Source: Rossellomorea sp. y25 (GTDB lineage: Bacteria > Bacillota > Bacilli > Bacillales > Bacillaceae_B). Taken from it: DNA of 64,000 nucleotides. Below the pieces are notes generated by a model, which had not been told where the DNA came from, did no database searches, and saw only the letters and a list, made by a program, of their open reading frames with translations. Positions 8,734-16,899 of the stretch are shown one piece after another. The translations under genes and the position numbers were made by a program. The DNA is taken from contig NZ_CP145886.1 of the NCBI RefSeq assembly GCF_038049935.1, positions 2,302,501 through 2,366,500 on the forward strand, in the 5' to 3' direction. Position 1 is the stretch's first letter, and each line of letters opens with the position of its first letter.

Positions 8734-9321
8734 ATGAATACTGACTCTACTGAAATTATATTCCTGTTAGACAGAAGCGGATCAATGAGTGGCCTTGAAA
8801 GTGATACGATTGGAGGATATAACTCTTTTATTGAAAAGCAGAGTCAATTACCGGGTCAAACCCTCGTTACTACCGTTCTTTTTGATGATAAGGTTGAGCA
8901 ATTATGGAGTGGAATGGAGGGTGATAAGGTAAGGCTCACACAAGAGGAATATTATGTTAGGGGGAGCACTGCTCTGATGGATGCTATCGGAAAAACGATT
9001 CTCGAAGTAGGTCATCGCTTATCCAATCTTGAAGAAGTTGATCGACCGGGTAAAGTCATTTTCGTTATCACAACCGATGGTATGGAAAATGCGAGCGTTG
9101 AGTTTTCGGCCAATACGGTGAAGGACCTCATTAATCATCAACAGGAACGATACAATTGGGAGTTCATTTTTCTTGGAGCCACCATCGATGCTACGGAAGA
9201 AGCCTTGAATATTGGGATTGACATTGAAAACTCCTATCAATTTGAAGCTTCTGCTAAAGGTGTTGAAAAAATGTATGATATTGTGAGTGAGGCTGTGTTT
9301 GAGAAAAGGAGTGGGTATTGA
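8734..9321 (+). CDS. vWA-domain protein (TerY-like)
   Basis: A 195-residue single von Willebrand A domain without signal peptide. The MIDAS metal site is complete: DRSGS (residues 13-17), the Thr of GSTALMDAI near 77 and the Asp of TTDG near 113. Cytosolic single-domain vWA proteins of this size resemble TerY and act as Mg-dependent protein-binding modules. The partner is unknown; the divergent HTH-like protein is the obvious candidate. A purine stretch GAGAGGATGGAAAAAA precedes ATG 8734. Confidence 0.82.
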   Translation: MNTDSTEIIFLLDRSGSMSGLESDTIGGYNSFIEKQSQLPGQTLVTTVLFDDKVEQLWSGMEGDKVRLTQEEYYVRGSTALMDAIGKTILEVGHRLSNLEEVDRPGKVIFVITTDGMENASVEFSANTVKDLINHQQERYNWEFIFLGATIDATEEALNIGIDIENSYQFEASAKGVEKMYDIVSEAVFEKRSGY

Positions 9322-9332
9322 TATTAAATTAG

Positions 9333-9366
9333 GGATCTCATCTATCTATTAGATGGGATTTTTTCA
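9333..9366 (+). terminator. Rho-independent terminator after the vWA gene
   Basis: ATCTCATCTA-TCTAT-TAGATGGGAT stem (with a G-T pair) followed by T6. Confidence 0.75.
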
Positions 9367-9398
9367 TAATAGAAACATTTGAAGTCCTTTATAATGAA

Positions 9399-9498
9399 TT
9401 CGCCGTTATATCTTATATTTCGCCGATAAAACAAGGATTTCGCCGTTATATTTGAGATTTCGCCGATAAAATTGAAATAGCGCCGTTAAATCGAACGA
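9399..9498. repeat. Degenerate 20-bp tandem repeat array (CGCCGTTATA/CGCCGATAAA)
   Basis: Five units of 20 bp alternate between TTCGCCGTTATAT and TTCGCCGATAAAA, giving a 40-bp higher-order period; the last unit is AGCGCCGTTAAAT. It sits in the gene-free stretch between the vWA terminator and the TraB gene, with nothing else recognisable there except AT-rich promoter-like DNA at 9540-9650. It is related to the arrays at 200-298 and 12601-12651. Confidence 0.7.
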
Positions 9499-9678
9499 AT
9501 AAATATCAACACACCAAATTTCCAGCTTTAATCCATACAAATGGTATAAAAATACCTCAACAATCAATAACTTTCTCGAATCTAAATAGAATTTATTTAA
9601 ATTTTGCCAAAACTAGTTTATCATAATGAGGTATATTCAATTTATACGCAAGTCAACGGAATTAAAGGAAGGTATCCT

Positions 9679-10854
9679 ATGTCGACAGAAAACGAAAAGA
9701 ATATTACGAGAATACATATGGATGGGAAAGAATATATTCTCATCGGAACGGCTCACGTATCGCGTTTGAGCGCAGAACAGGTAAAAGAAGTAATTGAATC
9801 AGAGCAGCCCGACACGGTTTGTGTAGAACTGGATGAACCGAGGTATCAGTCAATCGTTGAGGGAGACAAATGGAAAGACACAGACATCTTTCAAGTCATT
9901 AAAGACAAAAAAGCAACTTTGCTTCTTATGAACCTTGCAATCGGATCATTTCAGAGACGGATGGCCAAGCAATTCGGGATCAAGCCCGGTCAGGAAATGA
10001 TTCAGGGAATCGAATCAGCGAAAGAAACCGGCGCCGAGCTTGTATTAGCTGACCGAAATATTCAAATCACATTTTCCCGTATATGGAATAGCGTAGGATT
10101 CAGTGGCAAGGCTAAGCTTATGACCCAAATCATATACAGCATCTTCAGTAACGATACCATTACAGAAGAAGAACTCGAGAAAATCAAATCTCAAGATATG
10201 CTTGATTCGATGCTAAATGAATTTACCCAGGTGTTTCCTAAATTGAAAACGCCATTAATCGATGAGCGTGATCAATACCTTGCTCAGAAAATAAAAGATG
10301 CTCCTGGAGAAAAAGTTGTTGCCGTGTTAGGGGCAGCTCATGTTCCTGGTATCACAAAGGAAATCTATAAAGAACATGATTTAGACAAACTGAACGAACG
10401 ACCTGCTAAATCAAAATGGCCAAAGATTATCGGCTGGGCTATTCCCATCATGATTCTTGCTGTGATTGCTTATACCTTCATTTCCAATCCGGATGCAGGG
10501 ATACAACAGGGAATCAGTTGGATATTGTGGAACGGTGGTTTTTCTGCACTTGGTGTAGCCATCGGATTAGGACATCCATTAGCGATATTAACGGCTTTCG
10601 TTGCAGCCCCAATCACTTCATTAAATCCACTCCTTGCAGCTGGATGGTTCGCCGGATTCGTACAAGCATATTTCCGCAGACCGAATGTCGGTGACTTTGA
10701 CTCACTATCTGAAGATGTTCTAAGTGTAAAAGGATTCTGGAGAAACAAAGTAACCCGCATCTTACTTATTATTGTACTTGCTAATCTCGGGAGTACATTA
10801 GGAACAGTCATAGGTGGTGCAGATGTTGTTCGTCTGTTTCTTGAAAATTTATAG
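9679..10854 (+). CDS. TraB/PrgY-like membrane protein
   Basis: A 391-residue protein of the TraB family. The N-terminal half has the Tiki/TraB motifs IGTAHVS (near residue 27), CVELDEPRY and the closing VVAVLGAAHVPGI, whose two His and acidic residues form a putative metal-protease-like site. The C-terminal third has several membrane helices, with RRPNVGDF between them. Enterococcal TraB/PrgY reduce peptide pheromone activity; the role in Bacillus is unknown. The start MSTENEKN at 9679 follows AAAGGAAGGTATCCT; upstream in-frame codons lack a binding site. It ends at a terminator and is monocistronic. Confidence 0.87.
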   Translation: MSTENEKNITRIHMDGKEYILIGTAHVSRLSAEQVKEVIESEQPDTVCVELDEPRYQSIVEGDKWKDTDIFQVIKDKKATLLLMNLAIGSFQRRMAKQFGIKPGQEMIQGIESAKETGAELVLADRNIQITFSRIWNSVGFSGKAKLMTQIIYSIFSNDTITEEELEKIKSQDMLDSMLNEFTQVFPKLKTPLIDERDQYLAQKIKDAPGEKVVAVLGAAHVPGITKEIYKEHDLDKLNERPAKSKWPKIIGWAIPIMILAVIAYTFISNPDAGIQQGISWILWNGGFSALGVAIGLGHPLAILTAFVAAPITSLNPLLAAGWFAGFVQAYFRRPNVGDFDSLSEDVLSVKGFWRNKVTRILLIIVLANLGSTLGTVIGGADVVRLFLENL

Positions 10855-10860
10855 TAAGTG

Positions 10861-10895
10861 AAATAAGCTATCCTGTTGGGTAGCTTATTTTTTTT
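10861..10895 (+). terminator. Rho-independent terminator after the TraB gene
   Basis: AAATAAGCTA-TCCTGTTGGG-TAGCTTATTT with a long T tail. Confidence 0.88.
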
Positions 10896-10954
10896 GGGGG
10901 GGTTTGGAATATTATGTTAAAATGAATGTATTGATAAATGTTATGGAGGTTTTT

Positions 10955-11149
10955 ATGAACAATTTTATATCTAGATATGCACATTGGTTACTTCTCCTCT
11001 TTGTATGTTTAAGTTTTATCATGGGATTCACAATCTTCACAAATTCTTTTCAAGGGTTTATTGCGGGAGGGTTCGGGATTGTTGGAATCGTCGGAGTAGC
11101 TTTTCTTGTGCTTCAAATAGAGAGACAAAAGAGGGGGAAAGCTAAATAA
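10955..11149 (+). CDS. Small two-helix membrane protein
   Basis: 64 residues with two hydrophobic helices (about 10-28 and 35-54) separated by NSFQGF, and a basic tail ERQKRGKAK that should lie in the cytoplasm. TATGGAGGTTTTT places a good ribosome binding site before ATG 10955; in-frame codons further upstream are not supported. No family was recognised. It lies between two unrelated single genes. Confidence 0.65.
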   Translation: MNNFISRYAHWLLLLFVCLSFIMGFTIFTNSFQGFIAGGFGIVGIVGVAFLVLQIERQKRGKAK

Positions 11150-11218
11150 TTTTTATTTGATATAGATAATAATACAATATTACCCATTAAATACTCCACT
11201 CTAGAAAGGAACCGACAT

Positions 11219-11794
11219 ATGATCTATGTTATCAGACACGGCCAAACCAATCTAAACAATGAGGGCAGACTACAAGGAAGAAACGGTCTGCCCTTAAATG
11301 AAGAAGGTATAAGACAAGCTGAAAACCTAAAGCATATACTATCTCAAATTACTTTCGATTACGTCTTTTCTTCACCTCAAGAAAGAGCCATCCAAACCGC
11401 TGAAATTACCACCGGGATGAAAGCTACGGTTGATTTAAGATTGGATGTGTATGATCTGGGAGAAGCGGATGGACTGCAAAAAGGTGAAGTGAAAATGGCT
11501 GGGGTTCTCCCTGATCCTCGAATCTATAATGGTGTTGAACAAACGGATCAATACATGCAGAGAGTATTTTCATTTATGTCTGAACTACAGGTGAATCATG
11601 GAGAAAGTGAGAAGAATATCTTGATCTCTGGTCATCGTTGTACGACTGGGTGTATTGGGGCTTATTTTAAAGGAGTTCCAGAGGATCGCAATATTCTGAA
11701 GCTCTCATCTAATAATGGGGAGTATAAACAGTATGAATTCGCCGATAATCCTATATTAGGACAAACAGCAGATACCTCACTTAAAAACGTATAA
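11219..11794 (+). CDS. Histidine phosphatase family protein
   Basis: A 191-residue phosphoglycerate-mutase-like protein. VIRHGQTNLNNEGRLQG at the N-terminus holds the catalytic RHG with the phosphorylated His near residue 6. SSPQERAIQTAE and the second His in ISGHRCTTG (near 139) complete the pocket. The family includes alpha-ribazole phosphatase, broad-specificity phosphatases and mutases; nothing here narrows it. AGAAAGGAACCGACAT precedes ATG 11219. Confidence 0.88.
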   Translation: MIYVIRHGQTNLNNEGRLQGRNGLPLNEEGIRQAENLKHILSQITFDYVFSSPQERAIQTAEITTGMKATVDLRLDVYDLGEADGLQKGEVKMAGVLPDPRIYNGVEQTDQYMQRVFSFMSELQVNHGESEKNILISGHRCTTGCIGAYFKGVPEDRNILKLSSNNGEYKQYEFADNPILGQTADTSLKNV

Positions 11795-11999
11795 ATCTCC
11801 CATGAGCATTTCAATCCGGGAATAAGCCAACGGAGCAATCCGCAAATGATTACTTCTCAGGATACGTTTTTAAAAAAGATCTTTGGGTAAATAGTAAGTA
11901 GCCTTTACCCGCAACCTTGTGAGGAGAGAATAATAGGAGCTGTGACGATCGTTGCTCAATATACATGACAAATATTCCATTGTTTTGTATCAGACACAT

Positions 12000-12137
12000 A
12001 TGGCAAAAAAGCAAGCTTCTCGTAAATCTCAGAAAATTACGATCCAAATACTTTCTCAGTATACAGGTTTCTCTGAGGAGATCATTCTCGAAGCACTTGA
12101 GTTTGGAAAGTTATCACCTGATTTATCTTATAGATAA
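12000..12137 (+). pseudogene. Possible relic of a SigB/SigF/SigG-type sigma factor (region 3)
   Basis: The frame MAKKQASRKSQKITIQILSQ, then YTGFSEEIILEALEFGKLS, resembles region 3 of SigB-family sigma factors (the stretch of type RSPKVEEIAEFL, SEEEVLE, MEMGKSYQALS). It has no binding site, no region 2 before it and no region 4 after it: TAA follows at once. The match is by eye and short. A chance match or an unrelated small protein remains possible. The rest of the gene-free stretch 11795-12309 shows nothing recognisable. Confidence 0.35.
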
Positions 12138-12309
12138 TCACATACGTGTAAAGGTCTAAGAAAATTATTTTCTCCTCCAAGGTTTACCATTAGTAACCCT
12201 GTAAAATAATTGAATCATTTTTGTTACATAATTAATTTTTGAAGAATATATTGAAAAAACTAGCCTATATTTATTATAATAACAGAAAGGATTTATAGAG
12301 GAGGATCTA

Positions 12310-12489
12310 ATGGACACCCACAGGAGTAAAAGAATCTCAAAGTTATACAGAAAGTTAATTACTTCTGATGCAACGCAAGCTTTCCTTATTTATAAAGGCC
12401 TAGATGAGACAACGAAAGCAGAATTACTGGATTTAGTGGCAGAGATGGGCTCTCAGCACTCAGAAAAACTTTTGAATAAAATAAGCTAA
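12310..12489 (+). CDS. Small uncharacterised protein (59 aa)
   Basis: A short open frame with a strong binding site (TAGAGGAGGATCTA before ATG 12310) and a hairpin terminator 18 nt after its stop, so it is probably a real single-gene unit. The product is a soluble, helical, mixed-charge protein beginning MDTHRSKRISKLYRKL and ending in SEKLLNKIS. No family was recognised; the size and charge recall small spore or stress proteins, but that is not evidence of function. TATAATAAC at about 12275 could be its -10 box. Confidence 0.6.
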   Translation: MDTHRSKRISKLYRKLITSDATQAFLIYKGLDETTKAELLDLVAEMGSQHSEKLLNKIS

Positions 12490-12506
12490 TATACATTAAC
12501 AGTGAT

Positions 12507-12543
12507 AAAGACCTGGAGAAATGATTCCTCCAGGTCTTTTTCT
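12507..12543 (+). terminator. Rho-independent terminator
   Basis: AAAGACCTGGAG-AAATGATT-CCTCCAGGTCTTTT hairpin and T-run after the 59-residue gene. Confidence 0.9.
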
Positions 12544-12600
12544 TATGAAAGGTTAAAGAGGGATGAACATGGTGAATTTGAGAGGAGAGATAATTCGTTT

Positions 12601-12651
12601 ATTATCGAAATAGTAAATATATCAGCGGAATTTCATTTCATCAGCGAACCG
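12601..12651 (-). repeat. Short inverted copy of the CGCTGATAAA repeat family
   Basis: Read on the minus strand, units TTCGCTGATGAAA, TCCGCTGATATATT and TTTCGATAATAAA follow each other at about 20-bp spacing, like the arrays at 200-298 and 9399-9498. It lies in the gene-free stretch 12544-13035, which otherwise shows only AT-rich DNA without a convincing gene. Confidence 0.55.
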
Positions 12652-13038
12652 TAATTAGAACCTCGCTATCATCAATCAGAGGAAAACAATGTATCTACAA
12701 AAGAACATACCAAACATACAAAAAATCATAACGAGACTTTCATTTTCCTAAAATCGACTAAGCCATTGGAAATATATTTATATAATGATCATGGGTCATT
12801 TATCCTTCTCCTTACTCTCAAACCCAATGATTTATGACATGTACATAAACTAAAGAGTGCGGTGTGATTTCGATTATAAAATCCATCGCATTTTTGGTTT
12901 CTGATAAGATTTGATGATTCTAAATAACTATTTCTTGATTGGAAATGGTGGAAAATTCTTTTGAGCGAAAATAAACATAGTCCTATCTCCCTTATTTTTA
13001 TTAAAATAGGAATAAATTCCTTTTTATTCAAAAAATTG

Positions 13039-13079
13039 TTGTAATTAGCCGAATTAATAATTATAATATTAAGAAAATT
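13039..13079 (+). promoter_or_regulatory. dpp promoter with a CodY-like box
   Basis: TTGTAA (13039-13044), a 17-bp spacer and TATAAT (13062-13067) make a good sigma-A promoter. AATATTAAGAAAATT at 13065-13079 matches the CodY consensus AATTTTCNGAAAATT with two mismatches and overlaps the -10 box and the expected start point. CodY is known to repress dpp in B. subtilis, so nutrient repression is likely conserved. Confidence 0.55.
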
Positions 13080-13113
13080 TAATAAATATTTCCTAGGAAA
13101 GGGGGGACACTAT

Positions 13114-13938
13114 ATGAATTTATATATATCGGTGGATATGGAAGGGATTACAGGCTTAGTTGATCATACTCATGTAGATTCAAGCAAGCATAATTATGAG
13201 CGCGGGAGAATCATTATGACGGATGAGGCGAATACGGTAGTATCTGCTGCCTTTGAGGCAGGCTGCGCCGAAGTACTGGTTAATGATAGCCATTCACAAA
13301 TGAACAATCTGTTAATTGAAAAGCTGCACCCTGAAACAAAGTTGATATCCGGCGGTGTGAAACCATATTCAATGGTTCAAGGACTGGATTCTACGTATGA
13401 TGGGGCTTTTTTTGTGGGTTATCATGCGCGGGCGTCCATGAAAGGGGTGATGTCTCATTCGATGATCTTTGGAGTTCGCAATATGTATATTAATGATATT
13501 GCTGTGGGAGAACTGGGCTTTAATGCCTATGTTGCAGGGTTTCATGGGGTCCCGGTGTTAATGGTTGCCGGAGATGATCAGGCAGCACTTGAGGCAGAAG
13601 CATTGATACCTAATGTTACGACCGCCGTTGTAAAGGAAACGATTTCCCGTTCTGTGGCGAAAAGCCTTACTCCCATGAAATCGTCTCGACTATTAAAAAA
13701 GAAAACCGAAGAAGCTATACATAATAAAAAAAATGTAAAACCTCTCACTCCTCCTGAACATCCAACTTTGCGCATTGAATTTGCGAACTATGGACAAGCG
13801 GAGTGGGCAAGCCTCATGCCAGGGACAGAACTAGAAGCAGGCACAACGACTGTACGATTTGAGGCGAAAGATATTCTGGAAGCCTATAGAGCCATGCTTG
13901 TAATGACTGAACTGGCGATGCGAACAACATTCTGTTAG
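13114..13938 (+). CDS. dppA: D-aminopeptidase DppA
   Basis: A 274-residue zinc D-aminopeptidase of peptidase family M55, which removes N-terminal D-amino acids such as D-Ala from short peptides. The sequence agrees closely with B. subtilis DppA as I recall it: MNLYISVDMEGITGL with metal-binding Asp8 and Glu10, VNDSHSQMNNL, GYHARA with the active-site His and the C-terminal VMTELAMRT. Length equals the family norm. AGGAAAGGGGGGACACTAT is a strong binding site. First gene of the dpp-ykf operon. Confidence 0.96.
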   Translation: MNLYISVDMEGITGLVDHTHVDSSKHNYERGRIIMTDEANTVVSAAFEAGCAEVLVNDSHSQMNNLLIEKLHPETKLISGGVKPYSMVQGLDSTYDGAFFVGYHARASMKGVMSHSMIFGVRNMYINDIAVGELGFNAYVAGFHGVPVLMVAGDDQAALEAEALIPNVTTAVVKETISRSVAKSLTPMKSSRLLKKKTEEAIHNKKNVKPLTPPEHPTLRIEFANYGQAEWASLMPGTELEAGTTTVRFEAKDILEAYRAMLVMTELAMRTTFC

Positions 13939-13952
13939 AAAGTGTGAGATCA

Positions 13953-14885
13953 ATGGGTACATATTTGTTAAAAAGGCTACTGGCCATGGTAATTACGTTA
14001 TGGCTGATTGTGACATTAACATTTTTCTTAATGCATGCCATACCAGGGTCACCGTTTAATGAAGAGCGAAATACAAGTGAGATAGTCCAGCAGAATTTAG
14101 AAGCTCATTATCATTTGAATGAACCGTTAATGGTCCAATATCTTCTCTATTTAAAGTCTCTTGTTTCTTTAGACTTTGGTCCATCTATTACACAGCCATC
14201 TCAAACCGTGAATGATTTGTTGGGCAGGGGATTTCCGATTTCCTTTGAATTAGGGATGATTACTCTCATAATCGCTGTGGTTTCCGGGGTCATTCTGGGG
14301 ATATTGGCTGCCCTTAGACATAACGGAATGATCGATTATATGGCTATGACGTTTGCCGTACTTGGGATTTCCATTCCAAACTTTGTGATGGCCACGTTGC
14401 TTATTCAACAAGTGGCTGTAAACTGGGGAATACTTCCAGTAGCAACGTGGACGAGCTGGCATCACATGGTTCTTCCGACCTTGGCATTAGCAACAGGGCC
14501 AATGGCGATCATTGCCCGTCTGACTCGTTCAAGCATGCTGGAAGTGTTAACCCAGGATTATATTCGAACAGCCCGTGCCAAAGGGTTGTCACCAATCAAG
14601 ATTGTGTTTAAGCATGCATTGAGAAATGCCTTACTGCCGGTTGTAACCGTACTGGGTACTCTGGCAGCAGGAATATTAACTGGTACATTCGTGATTGAAC
14701 AAATATTTGCGATTCCGGGAATGGGAAAGTATTTCGTGGAGAGCATTAATCAGCGTGATTATCCTGTCATTATGGGGACCACTGTATTTTATAGTGCATT
14801 TCTCATACTCATGCTGTTTTTAGTAGATTTAGCTTATGGGTTCCTTGATCCCCGTATTAAGTTACATAAGAAGGAGGCGAAATAA
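13953..14885 (+). CDS. dppB: Dipeptide ABC transporter permease DppB
   Basis: A 310-residue membrane permease with six predicted helices. The binding-protein-dependent permease signature (EAA loop) is the segment DYIRTARAKGLSPIKIVFKH. The N-terminal motif MGTYLLKRLLAMVITLWLIV and the periplasmic PGSPFNEER fit DppB. ATG 13953 is chosen by alignment to that N-terminus; a GTG at 13944 is also in frame. It starts 14 nt after dppA and overlaps the dppC start by one base, implying translational coupling. Confidence 0.94.
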   Translation: MGTYLLKRLLAMVITLWLIVTLTFFLMHAIPGSPFNEERNTSEIVQQNLEAHYHLNEPLMVQYLLYLKSLVSLDFGPSITQPSQTVNDLLGRGFPISFELGMITLIIAVVSGVILGILAALRHNGMIDYMAMTFAVLGISIPNFVMATLLIQQVAVNWGILPVATWTSWHHMVLPTLALATGPMAIIARLTRSSMLEVLTQDYIRTARAKGLSPIKIVFKHALRNALLPVVTVLGTLAAGILTGTFVIEQIFAIPGMGKYFVESINQRDYPVIMGTTVFYSAFLILMLFLVDLAYGFLDPRIKLHKKEAK

Positions 14886-15838
14886 TGGGAGTTCCAAATC
14901 ACCAAGAGCCAAACGTGACTCCAGACGTGCTGGATGAGTGGTTTACACCGAAGAAGAGAAATAAAGATGATGCGGAAGCGGTGGTCAGACCTAGTCTTTC
15001 CTATTGGCAGGATGCGTGGAAGCGTCTTGTGAAAAATAAGCTGGCAATGCTTGGCTTTGTTTTTTTAATAGGATTAATTGTGATGGCCGTCATTGGCCCC
15101 ATTATTTCACCCCATGACGTAACGAAGCAAACACTTTCGAACCAAAACCTGCCGCCTTCCGGTGATCACTGGTTTGGTACTGACGATATGGGAAGAGATG
15201 TATTTACCCGTACGTGGTACGGTGCACGCATATCGTTGTTTGTAGGCTTTATGGCAGCACTCATTGATTTTGTTATCGGGATTGTATATGGGGGCATAGC
15301 AGGTTACAAGGGTGGTAAAACCGATAACGTTATGATGCGTATTGTAGAAATTCTATATGGATTACCTTACCTTTTAGTTGTGATTTTATTAATGGTTGTG
15401 ATGGGGCCTGGCCTGCTCACTATTATCGTTGCATTAACCGTAACGGGCTGGATTGGTATGGCCCGGATTGTAAGGGGCCAGGTGCTCCAAATCAAAAACT
15501 ATGAATTTATTCTTGCTTCTAAAACGTTTGGAACAAAGACGGCACGGATCATTCGTAAGAATCTACTGCCTAATACGATGGGACCTATTATCGTTCAGAT
15601 GACACTGACTGTACCGAGTGCTATTTTTGCGGAAGCATTCCTAAGCTTCCTGGGATTGGGAATTCAAGCTCCGTATGCCAGTTGGGGAGTCATGGCTAAT
15701 GACGGTTTATCTACGATTCTATCAGGCTATTGGTGGCGTTTATTCTTCCCGGCTTTATTTATTTCACTAACTATGTTTTCATTCAACGTTTTAGGTGACG
15801 GTCTACAAGATGCGCTTGATCCGAAGCTAAGGAGGTAA
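14885..15838 (+). CDS. dppC: Dipeptide ABC transporter permease DppC
   Basis: 317 residues with an N-terminal cytoplasmic stretch of about 50 residues, an OppC_N helix (KLAMLGFVFLIGLIVMAVIG) and five further membrane segments. The extracytoplasmic loop has HWFGTDDMGRDVFTRTWYG, and the EAA-type loop is near residues 205-225 (ILASKTFGTKTARIIRKN). It pairs with DppB to form the pore. AAGAAGGAGGCGAAATA supplies the binding site inside the end of dppB. Confidence 0.94.
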   Translation: MGVPNHQEPNVTPDVLDEWFTPKKRNKDDAEAVVRPSLSYWQDAWKRLVKNKLAMLGFVFLIGLIVMAVIGPIISPHDVTKQTLSNQNLPPSGDHWFGTDDMGRDVFTRTWYGARISLFVGFMAALIDFVIGIVYGGIAGYKGGKTDNVMMRIVEILYGLPYLLVVILLMVVMGPGLLTIIVALTVTGWIGMARIVRGQVLQIKNYEFILASKTFGTKTARIIRKNLLPNTMGPIIVQMTLTVPSAIFAEAFLSFLGLGIQAPYASWGVMANDGLSTILSGYWWRLFFPALFISLTMFSFNVLGDGLQDALDPKLRR

Positions 15839-15843
15839 TCATC

Positions 15844-16857
15844 ATGAATCAAGTATTATCCGTACAAGATCTCCATGTACATTTCTCGACATATGGGGGA
15901 GAAGTCAAAGCGGTTCGGGGAGTGAGCTTTGATTTACATAAGGGGGAAACGCTTGCCATTGTCGGCGAATCCGGATGCGGAAAGAGTGTAACGTCTCAAA
16001 GCATTATGCGATTGATTCCTAACCCTCCAGGAAAGGTGACGAACGGAAAGATTCTATTCAAAGGAACAGACCTTTTGAACCTGACTGAGCCACAAATGAG
16101 AAAAATACGGGGCGCTGACATTTCCATGATCTTCCAGGACCCCATGACGGCTCTGAACCCGACCCTTACAATCGGGGAGCAAATTATAGAAGGAATCCTG
16201 CAGCATAACGATGTTTCCAAGAAACAGGCCAAACAAAGAGCGATTGAGATGCTGACACTAGTTAGTATTCCAAACCCGGAAGAACGATTAAAGCAATATC
16301 CCCATCAATTTAGTGGTGGGATGAGGCAGCGAATCGTTATTGCCATGTCACTCGTATGCGAACCAGACGTGTTAATAGCCGATGAGCCAACCACCGCTCT
16401 CGATGTTACCATTCAGGCGCAGATTTTGGAATTATTCAAAGAAATCCAGCAGAAAACAGGAGTCTCGATTATTTTGATTACCCATGACTTGGGTGTAGTA
16501 GCTCAAGTTGCTGATCGGATCGCCGTTATGTATGCCGGGAAAATTGTTGAGGAAGGAAGCAGAAGAGAGATTTTCTATCACCCTCAGCATCCGTATACAC
16601 AAGGGTTGCTGAAATCAGTTCCAAGGCTTGACCTTGATGGGGAAGATCTGATTCCGATACCCGGTTCACCTCCTGATTTATTTTCACCGCCAACTGGATG
16701 TCCTTTCGTTCCAAGGTGTGAAAAAGCGATGGAAGTGTGCGACCGTGTGTATCCCATGAAAACGCAGCTATCAAACAGTCACCATGTCGACTGCTGGCTT
16801 CAGGATAAACGAGCCAAAAAAGCGATGCTTTCATCGATTAGCTTAACCATCAGCTAG
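15844..16857 (+). CDS. dppD: Dipeptide ABC transporter ATPase DppD
   Basis: A 337-residue ATPase with Walker A GESGCGKS near residue 39, Q-loop FQDPMTALNP, signature FSGGMRQRI, Walker B VLIADEPTTALD and the H-loop LITHDLGVVA. The C-terminal oligopeptide/dipeptide domain carries the Cys-rich GCPFVPRCEKAMEVC typical of Opp/Dpp ATPases. It starts 5 nt after dppC with AAGGAGGTAATCATC. Its heterodimer partner is probably the YkfD ATPase at the operon end. Confidence 0.94.
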   Translation: MNQVLSVQDLHVHFSTYGGEVKAVRGVSFDLHKGETLAIVGESGCGKSVTSQSIMRLIPNPPGKVTNGKILFKGTDLLNLTEPQMRKIRGADISMIFQDPMTALNPTLTIGEQIIEGILQHNDVSKKQAKQRAIEMLTLVSIPNPEERLKQYPHQFSGGMRQRIVIAMSLVCEPDVLIADEPTTALDVTIQAQILELFKEIQQKTGVSIILITHDLGVVAQVADRIAVMYAGKIVEEGSRREIFYHPQHPYTQGLLKSVPRLDLDGEDLIPIPGSPPDLFSPPTGCPFVPRCEKAMEVCDRVYPMKTQLSNSHHVDCWLQDKRAKKAMLSSISLTIS

Positions 16858-16899
16858 GCTAATTGTTTGATAGATAAATAAAATAAGAGGGGGAAGATC

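Noticed and set aside
12789..13031. An 80-residue minus-strand frame upstream of dppA
   Set aside because: No ribosome binding site and composition of a chance frame in AT-rich DNA.
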